From SAR324 cluster bacterium (GTDB lineage Bacteria > SAR324 > NAC60-12), in assembly GCA_015232315.1 (NCBI GenBank), contig JADFZZ010000001.1, positions 124,001 to 188,000 of the forward strand: a DNA stretch of 64,000 bases, given 5' to 3'. Below, piece after piece: positions 57,751-64,000 of the stretch. Position 1 is the stretch's first letter. Every line of letters starts with the position of its first letter. Below the pieces are notes generated by a model, which was not told the DNA's origin, ran no database searches, and was given only the letters and a program-made list of their open reading frames with translations. The position numbers and the translations under genes were made by a program.

Positions 57751-57802
57751 CCGCGCGATGGCTTGAATCGGTTGCCGTCACCAGAAAATTTACAGCAACA
57801 AT

Positions 57803-59143
57803 TCATGCGCCACTGATAGACATTTTTTCCACCTTGAATGCCGGTGCAAGAATAGAACTGCGGTCATCAATTTCATCGGCAATCATGTGGATATTTCGTA
57901 GCATGTCCATGAAAGTGCTGGCGATGGTGAATTCATTGACCGGTTCCGCCAGTTTTCCATTACGAATCCAGATTCCCTGCGCCCCCCTTGAATAATCTCC
58001 TGTGGTCAGGTTGGCCCCCTGACCTGACATGAAAGTCAGGTACAATCCATCTTTCACACTTTCAATCAGTTCCTGTTCTGTCACATTGCCCGGTCGCAAC
58101 AGCAGATTGGAGATTCCGCTGGCATGGCCGGTGGTGGTCATTCCCATTTTTTTTGCGGAATACGTGGACAGCATGTAATTTTTCAGGGTGCCTTCCTCAA
58201 TCAGCACCAGCGGTTTGGCTTTAACACCCTCACTGTCAAAATAACGGCTCCCGAGTTTTTCAGGCATCAGTGGATCATCCATCAGATAAATTTCTGAACT
58301 CGCAATGGATTCATTGAGCTTGTCCGCCAGAAAAGAATGTTTCCGGAACACATTTTCTCCCATGAGCGCGCCCGCCAGATTGCCAATGAAACTGCGTGCC
58401 ATTTCGGGGCTGAAAACCACTGGAACTTCCGTGCTCTTTGGCTTGACCGCTCCGATTTTTCGCAAAACCCGTTCACGGGTGATTTCCGCGATTTTGTCGA
58501 GAGAATCCAGTTTGTGATAGCGGCGATTGCAACTGTACCAGCCATCGGTCTGTTTCCGTGCGGTATTGATTCCCGCGGGATCATGGTCTTCCACAAAGGC
58601 CGAGATGCCGATATTGAAGATGTTTTTGGTGTTTCCATCCGCAAAACCGTTACTGTCCGCATAGACCGAATGAGAGATACTGTCGGTGTAATAGGATTGT
58701 TCGGAATTGAGACGCGCATCCAGTTTCAGCACTTTCTGTTCGAGTTCCATCGCCTGCCTGATTTTTTCTGAGGCCTCATACGACTCATAAGCAGGATCCA
58801 CAAAATCCAGATTGCCTTCCGCACGACCCTGGAGTTCTGGATCAGGCAGGCAGTAAAACGGATCTTCGCCCATAAAGGGCAATGATCCGAGGGTGTCAAT
58901 GATCAACGGTTTCAAGACCTCAATTCTTAAATCATTGGATGAAACGGAGGATCGTTTCTGGTCTTTTGCGACAATGACATGGACGCCGGTTGAGCGTGCG
59001 TCTTTCAGCAATTCGATTTTTTGTTCCCTGATTTCAACCTGAAACGACACCGCGCTGCCCAGCGTTACGGTCACCTGTTCCGCACCCTGTTTTCTTGAAA
59101 ACTCAATAATTTCCCGTGCCAGTTCCTTATATTCCGCAATCAC
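57803..59143 (-). CDS. pmbA: Metalloprotease-associated protein TldE/PmbA
   Basis: 446 residues. Partner of TldD; the heterodimer degrades unfolded peptides and matures some modified peptides such as microcins. RSTGVHVIVAKDQKRSSVSSN, SHSVYADSNGFADGNT, PVVFSPEMARSFIGNLAGALMGENVFR, GHASGISNLLLRPGN and TGDYSRGAQGIWIRNGKLAEPVNEFTIA are family blocks. Starts at GTG 59143, with GGAGG well placed and the GTGA overlapping the tldD stop, so the two are translationally coupled. Confidence 0.93.
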   Translation of the reverse strand: MIAEYKELAREIIEFSRKQGAEQVTVTLGSAVSFQVEIREQKIELLKDARSTGVHVIVAKDQKRSSVSSNDLRIEVLKPLIIDTLGSLPFMGEDPFYCLPDPELQGRAEGNLDFVDPAYESYEASEKIRQAMELEQKVLKLDARLNSEQSYYTDSISHSVYADSNGFADGNTKNIFNIGISAFVEDHDPAGINTARKQTDGWYSCNRRYHKLDSLDKIAEITRERVLRKIGAVKPKSTEVPVVFSPEMARSFIGNLAGALMGENVFRKHSFLADKLNESIASSEIYLMDDPLMPEKLGSRYFDSEGVKAKPLVLIEEGTLKNYMLSTYSAKKMGMTTTGHASGISNLLLRPGNVTEQELIESVKDGLYLTFMSGQGANLTTGDYSRGAQGIWIRNGKLAEPVNEFTIASTFMDMLRNIHMIADEIDDRSSILAPAFKVEKMSISGA

Positions 59144-60612
59144 ATGCCTCCTACTGTAAGCTCTGAAATCAATACTGTTGGCAACCCGACACCTACCGGA
59201 ACACTCTGTCCGTCTTTTCCGCAGGTCCAGATGCCTTCACTGAACGCGAAATCATTTCCGACCATTGTTACCCGTGACATGGCGTCAGGACCATTTCCGA
59301 TCAGAGTAAAATTTTTGATGGGGTAGGTCATTTTCCCGTCTTCCACCATGTACGCGATGGTGGGAACAAACACAAAATCTCCATTGGAAATATCGACCTG
59401 CCCGCCATTGAACGATTCACAATAAATCCCGCGTTTGACGGAAGCAATGATGTCCTGCGGTTCAGATTCGCCATTTGCCAGATAGGTCACAGTCATGCGT
59501 GGCAACGGATAGTGCGCATAGGATTCACGCCGACCGTTGCCGGTTGCGGGTGTGTTGAAATGAGCTGAACTGATGCGATCATGCATGTATCCCCGCAATA
59601 TGCCTTTTTCAATCAGCACGTTTTCTCCGGGCAAATTGCCTTCATCGTCCATATTGATCGCGCCTCTGTCAAACGGAATGATTCCCGCGTCATAAATGTT
59701 ACACAATTCAGAGGCTACTTTTTCACCAAGACGGCCACTATAGGCCGAGGTGCCTTTGCGGTTAAAATCAGCTTCCAGCGGATGTCCGACCGCCTCATGC
59801 AACAGAATACCTGATTGTGCGGGACCTAAAATCACGGGCATCATTCCGGAAGGGGCCTGTTTGGCGCTCAACAGCAACAGTGCTTTTGAGGCGGCGTCAC
59901 GGGCGATCAATGTTGCATGATCTGCCTCTTCCAGAAACTCTGTGCCATAGCGTCCACCGACTCCGGCACTGGCGGACTGGATATGTTTGTCTTCCTGGGC
60001 CACACAATGGACATTCAACCGGAACATCGGCCTGGAATCACGGACAATCAAGCCTTCAGACGTTGCGATCTGGATCAATCTCAGGGTGTCAGACACGGAT
60101 GCCGTCACTTTGATAATCCGTGGGTCATGATCATGGGCAATTTCTTCGGTGCGTTGAATCAGTTTGATCTTCCGGGTGAGGTCCATGTCTGTCACTGAAT
60201 GAACCACCGGATAATAATTGTGTGGAATTTTTTCATTGAAGCGAAAGGCGTTCGCCAGGTTGACAGCACCGCCGGAAGCAATGGCGGCGGCGGAACGCGC
60301 GGCCTCCAGCATCGGTTTGATATCCAGCGATTCACTGTAGGCATAGCCGGTCTGATCGCCTTTCAGCACACGGATTCCAACCCCTGTGATCACGGCTCTG
60401 GAAGAATTTTTAATGATTCGTTCTTCCATGACGACTGAATTACGGAAGGTATACTCAAAATACAAATCAGCGTAATCACCACCATTTCTCAAGGCCTCTG
60501 ACAGAACACGGCGCATCACAGCGTCATCAACTCCCATCTGTTTTTCAAAAATTCCTGATGGAGAATAGGACATTAACGGGTTTTGTGATAACAACGCTTC
60601 ATTGGACGCCAT
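59140..60612 (-). CDS. tldD: Zinc metalloprotease TldD
   Basis: 490 residues. The catalytic motif SGILLHEAVGHPLEAD (HExxxH) is present, with downstream YAHYPLPRMTVTYLANGE, GIYCESFNGGQVDISNGDFVFVP and GKDGQSVPVGVG blocks. ATG 60612 is chosen for its CAGGAGACC ribosome site; the longer frame from 60687 adds an N-terminal stretch overlapping lpxB. Forms the active subunit with TldE, coupled downstream. Usual physiological roles are antibiotic-peptide maturation and antitoxin degradation in other bacteria; the target here is unknown. Confidence 0.93.
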   Translation of the reverse strand: MASNEALLSQNPLMSYSPSGIFEKQMGVDDAVMRRVLSEALRNGGDYADLYFEYTFRNSVVMEERIIKNSSRAVITGVGIRVLKGDQTGYAYSESLDIKPMLEAARSAAAIASGGAVNLANAFRFNEKIPHNYYPVVHSVTDMDLTRKIKLIQRTEEIAHDHDPRIIKVTASVSDTLRLIQIATSEGLIVRDSRPMFRLNVHCVAQEDKHIQSASAGVGGRYGTEFLEEADHATLIARDAASKALLLLSAKQAPSGMMPVILGPAQSGILLHEAVGHPLEADFNRKGTSAYSGRLGEKVASELCNIYDAGIIPFDRGAINMDDEGNLPGENVLIEKGILRGYMHDRISSAHFNTPATGNGRRESYAHYPLPRMTVTYLANGESEPQDIIASVKRGIYCESFNGGQVDISNGDFVFVPTIAYMVEDGKMTYPIKNFTLIGNGPDAMSRVTMVGNDFAFSEGIWTCGKDGQSVPVGVGLPTVLISELTVGGM

Positions 60613-60637
60613 GACTGGTCTCCTGAAAAAAGGTCTG

Positions 60638-61798
60638 TTAAACGTTGGTGGAACTAGATAGTTTTTCCGCATGATCAAGAAATTCAATCATGCAGTCGGC
60701 GGAACGTGAATAAGCGCCAGTTTCGCCGAGTACATGGCGAATCTCCTCAAGACTTCCAATCATAGTTTGCCGGTAATCCCGGTCTTCCAGCAGTTGGACC
60801 ACCTCATGGAACACGGCCTCGGCTTTGAGATCGTTCTGAAGCAATTCCTCAACAATTTTGCGGCCGGCAAGAATGTTGACCATGCCAATAAATTGGATTT
60901 TAGCGAGTTTTTTGGCAATCCAGAAACTCAGGGCGGAAACCTTGTAAACAATCACAAACGGAATCCTGGCCAATCCTGTCTGAAGTGTGGCTGTTCCAGA
61001 ACAAACGACCGCCGCGTCCGCGCTATAAATACATTCCAGAAATTTTCCCGGAAGCACGCTTACCGGTAAAGACTTGTTTTCGAGATATTGCTCAATCAGG
61101 GAAACTGGCAGTGTCTCAGAAACCGGGAGCAGGAACCGGACCTGACGGAACCGTTGATGCAACAGAACCATGGCCTCTGCCAACACAGGCATGATTCGGG
61201 TGATTTCACCGGGACGGCTTCCCGGCGCAATGGTGATCAGTGGTGAGTTTCCACTGGCATGGAACGGTTCCCTGAACTGTTGCACCTGATCCTGTGGGAT
61301 CCCTTCATCCAGCAGGGGATGACCGACAAAGGTGACATTCATGCCCAGTTTCCGGTAAATTGGTTCTTCGAAAGGAAACAAAACCACCATCTTGTCAACC
61401 ACCTGCACAATTGTTTTGAGGCGGCCTGCTCTCCAGGCCCAAACCTGGGGACTGTTAAAGAAAATGACAGGAATGCCGATATGTTTGATATGTCCCGCCA
61501 GTTTTAAATTAAACCCGGGATAATCGATAAGAATGGCCGCCTCCGGTTTTTCGAAGGACAAGGACTGTTTCAGTTGTTTGAGAATACGGAACATGCGGGG
61601 CAGATGCCGCAAGACTTCAATCAGTCCATGGACCTGAAGTTGATTGATCGGCACAATGGATCGAAATCCGGCCTGGATCATTTTGGGACCGCCCACACCA
61701 TAAAATTCCAGTTGAGGCTGTCGTTGTTTCAATTCACGAATCAGAGCGGCTCCATGCGAATCGCCGGAGGCTTCACCCGCAACCATAAACAGTTTCAT
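60638..61798 (-). CDS. lpxB: Lipid-A-disaccharide synthase
   Basis: 386 residues, GT19. Joins lipid X and UDP-diacylglucosamine in lipid A synthesis at the inner membrane. VAGEASGDSHGAALIRELK, FYGVGGPKMIQAGF, LIDYPGFNLKLA, FFNSPQVWAWRAGRLK, FVGHPLLDEG and CSGTATLQTGLARIPFVIVYK are all family signatures. Presence shows an LPS-bearing outer membrane. The usual lpxA/fabZ neighbours are absent; tldD and pmbA follow. Confidence 0.96.
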   Translation of the reverse strand: MKLFMVAGEASGDSHGAALIRELKQRQPQLEFYGVGGPKMIQAGFRSIVPINQLQVHGLIEVLRHLPRMFRILKQLKQSLSFEKPEAAILIDYPGFNLKLAGHIKHIGIPVIFFNSPQVWAWRAGRLKTIVQVVDKMVVLFPFEEPIYRKLGMNVTFVGHPLLDEGIPQDQVQQFREPFHASGNSPLITIAPGSRPGEITRIMPVLAEAMVLLHQRFRQVRFLLPVSETLPVSLIEQYLENKSLPVSVLPGKFLECIYSADAAVVCSGTATLQTGLARIPFVIVYKVSALSFWIAKKLAKIQFIGMVNILAGRKIVEELLQNDLKAEAVFHEVVQLLEDRDYRQTMIGSLEEIRHVLGETGAYSRSADCMIEFLDHAEKLSSSTNV

Positions 61799-61821
61799 AA
61801 AACCTTGATCAGTGTGATGTC

Positions 61822-63369
61822 ATGAATGCTTCAGATCCGGAAATGAGCTTGAAACAACTGGATGAATTGCTCTCACATGAACTGGAAAGATTGATGGAGT
61901 CTCCGGAAATCCGGATTCCTGAACAATTCCGTCATGAAGCCCGGATATTTCAAAAACATGGTGTTTTATGGGCAGAAACCCTGGAGCAGGACCGCAAGTT
62001 GTACAGCCGGTTTTTTCAGGAACATCCCCCGGTTTACCTCAGTGAGCTGCGTCAACAGGCCGAAACCCGCAAACAACTGGATCCGGTCATGGTGGATCAG
62101 CATTTGAGATTTTACCTCAAACAAAAAAAACAGGATACCTATCAAAATCATCTCCTGTATCTGGCAAATCTTTGTCTGCGTCTGGCTAGAAATGTCAGGA
62201 ATTCACAACAGCAGATCAACTGGGTATTCAGGAGTGTTGATTTTTTAAGAATGTATCAACAGTGTGATCATAAAGCGATTGATATTAAGGTTTCCGCTTT
62301 AATAGTCCATATTTTTTCTGTGTTTCCGGAAAAATACAGTGAAAAATTTGATAATGAACAAAAAATTCATCAGGAGTTACGTTATCTTTATCACCGACAA
62401 CAGCGTCTATCTCATACAGGTGCCACCCAGAACGACCAACCGGTCGCGCGTTTCCGGCTGGGACAACACTATCTGAAACAAAAATGTTTTTATGATGCGT
62501 TTGTTCATTTTTCATTTGTGTTGGATTACCTGGAACAGAGACCACCGGCTCATTCACGAGGGATATTCAGTAAAATGAGAGCGCATTCCGCACTCGGCCA
62601 TTTATTCCAGGAAATGATTCACTTCACGCAACCTGGCAATGCCACACTCCTGAAGCATTTCGTAGACCGCTATAACCGGGATTTCTCAAATGAGGGCGAA
62701 TGGGCAATCACGCCCTTCAAACGAAACGATGTGGTCGCGATGCGAAAAACAAAGGAAGATCTGGTCAGAATGGCCAATCATCATTTTCAGCAGATTGAAG
62801 GCACCGGCCAGCACATGAAAAAGGGCGGTATCCTCATCACGGATGCGGTGCTGAAATTTTTAGACGATTTTCGCTATCCGGCAGATGTGGTGCGTGCCAT
62901 GAGGCAGTCCCGAAAAGAACAGTTTTTGTCAAGAAATCAGTTTCAGTCTGTCATGGAAAGTTCTTTGTCACAAAGCCTGTCCGAAGAATTGGTGAAGGAA
63001 CTTTGGACGCTGCTGTTGAAAGACAGAGACAATCAAACGTCATTGTCATATCTCAAACTGAAGCATCATCCACACTGGAAGCCGCTTTATTCGGACGCAT
63101 TGCATCAAATTGCCAGAAATTATGAACGAATGGGAGCCGGAGACCGGGCCTTGGCGTATGCGAAACAGGCGTGTCAGGTTTTGCCCGACAGTAAAGAAAA
63201 ATATGTTCTGGAACAAAAACGATTGTTACTGACGTATATCAAACAACTCTGCCATGATCAGGAATTGATCTTTCGCCATCATACTGGCTGGAAGCGTTTC
63301 AAGGAAGGAACAGACGCGTTTATTGAAATCACCAGTATCAATGAACACCTTCAACAACAGACCAACTGA
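61822..63369 (+). CDS. Helical TPR-like protein of unknown function
   Basis: 515 residues, charged and helical, no signal peptide. C-terminal helices (YSDALHQIARNYERMGAGDRALAYAKQACQVLPDSKEKYVLEQKR) form TPR-type repeats; a middle segment (FRLGQHYLKQKCFYDAFVHFSFVL) may be another. No enzyme motif seen. Only 23 bases from the divergent lpxB start. Similar in overall style to the proteins at 8170 and 12276, but I do not recognise a family. Confidence 0.78.
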   Translation: MNASDPEMSLKQLDELLSHELERLMESPEIRIPEQFRHEARIFQKHGVLWAETLEQDRKLYSRFFQEHPPVYLSELRQQAETRKQLDPVMVDQHLRFYLKQKKQDTYQNHLLYLANLCLRLARNVRNSQQQINWVFRSVDFLRMYQQCDHKAIDIKVSALIVHIFSVFPEKYSEKFDNEQKIHQELRYLYHRQQRLSHTGATQNDQPVARFRLGQHYLKQKCFYDAFVHFSFVLDYLEQRPPAHSRGIFSKMRAHSALGHLFQEMIHFTQPGNATLLKHFVDRYNRDFSNEGEWAITPFKRNDVVAMRKTKEDLVRMANHHFQQIEGTGQHMKKGGILITDAVLKFLDDFRYPADVVRAMRQSRKEQFLSRNQFQSVMESSLSQSLSEELVKELWTLLLKDRDNQTSLSYLKLKHHPHWKPLYSDALHQIARNYERMGAGDRALAYAKQACQVLPDSKEKYVLEQKRLLLTYIKQLCHDQELIFRHHTGWKRFKEGTDAFIEITSINEHLQQQTN

Positions 63370-63458
63370 CCCCAACCTTATCCTGCTTGCTCTCTAAAAA
63401 CTTTTCTGCCAGAATGGTGACAGCTTTTTATAAAGCACTAATCATATCCGAGCCGATT

Positions 63459-63503
63459 GCTCGGGTTACGTCCCGGTTCCTTCCCGGGGACGTAACCCCG
63501 AGC
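63459..63503. repeat. GTTACGTCCC-type palindrome
   Basis: GCTCGGGTTACGTCCCGG / TTCCTT / CCCGGGGACGTAACCCCGAGC: near-perfect inverted repeat, relative of the one at 24239-24292. Otherwise the 195-base gap holds nothing recognisable. Confidence 0.8.
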
Positions 63504-63564
63504 GGCCATTAACAGTCCTCCCGAGTCTTTGGGATTTTATTTTTTGCAATGCTATTGAGGAACC

Positions 63565-64000
63565 ATGACTGACGAGGAACTCAAGGAACTGGTGGCCAGT
63601 CTGGCCATTGCCCAACAGGAAACAGATCGCCAACTTAAAGAAAAATTTGGTGAAACAGATCGCCAACTCAAAGAAAAATTTGGTGAAACAGATCGCCAAC
63701 TCAAGGAATTATCCAAAAATATTGGTGGTTTGAGCAACAAATTTGGCACCTTTACCGAAGCCATGGCGTTTCCTTCCATGTCCAGAATCATGGAAGAACA
63801 GTTTGGCATGGATACCTTCACAACAAGGTTGAAACGCAAAAAAGCTGGAGAACACGCTGAAGTGGATGCCATTGCCTACACCAACGGCAAAGTCAATGAA
63901 CTGTATGTCATCGAAGTTAAAAGCGCGCTGGATAAGCGCGAGGTGAAACAGGTGATCAAAACCCTGAAACGCTTTCGTGAGTTTTTTCCTGAATTCGCAG
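63565..64000 (+). CDS. Nuclease-like protein with N-terminal repeats (partial)
   Basis: 145 codons visible; continues past the window. ATG 63565 has GAGG upstream. The N-terminal helix carries TDRQLKEKFGE repeats from a 33-bp DNA repeat; then FGTFTEAMAFPSMSRIMEEQFGMD, EVDAIAYTNGKVNELYVIEVKSAL (D...ExK-like) and KQVIKTLKRFREFFPEF suggest a PD-(D/E)XK nuclease-like fold, as in DUF3782-type proteins. Function unknown. Confidence 0.8.
   Translation, partial: MTDEELKELVASLAIAQQETDRQLKEKFGETDRQLKEKFGETDRQLKELSKNIGGLSNKFGTFTEAMAFPSMSRIMEEQFGMDTFTTRLKRKKAGEHAEVDAIAYTNGKVNELYVIEVKSALDKREVKQVIKTLKRFREFFPEFA
63619..63705 (+). repeat. 33-bp tandem repeat
   Basis: Two full and one partial copy of a 33-bp unit (11 residues, ETDRQLKEKFG), differing at one base, in the coiled-coil part of the preceding gene entry. 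Confidence 0.92.

Noticed and set aside
57582-57806. 74-residue minus-strand frame before pmbA
   Set aside because: Mostly repeat-derived (PCLTRNPSAHSW).

Overview
This 64 kb window is a gene-dense stretch of a Gram-negative bacterial chromosome, moderate in GC (roughly mid-40s percent by eye). It carries lipid A and LPS genes (lpxB, a family 9 glycosyltransferase), a TonB-dependent receptor, many exported proteins, IF-1, MreB, topoisomerase I, ArgRS, GlnRS, citrate synthase and IMP dehydrogenase. The large 7TM-DISM hybrid kinases, bactofilin, PilZ protein, wax-ester-synthase homologue and many lineage-specific proteins suggest a deltaproteobacterium-like or SAR324-like lineage. That is inference; no 16S rRNA or tRNA gene was found.

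Layout. 1-3223 (minus): metK, ptsH-like HPr, aroE, xseA (cut by the window start). 3454-7972: an Rpn-family nuclease-like protein, then a TlpA-like thioredoxin and a secreted PEGA/C-type-lectin protein that looks like the target of a diversity-generating retroelement (DGR). 8170-12178 (minus): a HEAT/zinc-ribbon/TPR protein, an exported thioredoxin-like protein, folP. 12276-24184 (plus): two unrecognised proteins, infA, mreB, argS, a WS/DGAT acyltransferase, then a cobalamin riboswitch with a BtuB-like receptor and a BtuF-like binding protein. 24389-33784: holB, gltA, bactofilin, a PilZ/degenerate-receiver protein, two cysteine-rich exported proteins, guaB, ribH. 34214-38504: a second Rpn-like protein, glnS, a DUF1640-like protein and a solute-binding protein. 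38647-56009 (minus): a signalling region with a kinase-receiver-cyclase hybrid, a tandem CheR, a CHASE8-type hybrid kinase, a receiver-PP2C phosphatase, a cNMP-binding hybrid kinase and a 7TM-DISM hybrid kinase, with topA and a Uma2-family gene interspersed. 56078-61798 (minus): glycosyltransferase, tldD/pmbA, lpxB. 61822-64000 (plus): an unknown protein and the start of a nuclease-like protein.

The strongest unusual signal is in the gene at 4815-7322. It has two lectin-like DUF1566 domains 125 codons apart. In a 36-codon tract of each, the copies differ at 30 bases, 27 of them at codon positions 1 or 2, and the tract is flanked on both sides by perfectly identical DNA. Most altered codons end in a pyrimidine, as expected from AAY template codons mutated at adenines. 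This is the pattern left by DGR mutagenic retrohoming. No reverse transcriptase or template repeat is visible here, so any DGR machinery would act from elsewhere in the genome.

Other themes: nuclease-family proteins whose coiled-coil segments are encoded by in-frame tandem DNA repeats (12, 42, 21 and 33 bp units); several short palindromes bounded by GTAG/CTAC, resembling REP elements; a MITE-like element at 47483-47638; and a link between a class III cyclase and a cyclic-nucleotide-binding kinase in the same region.
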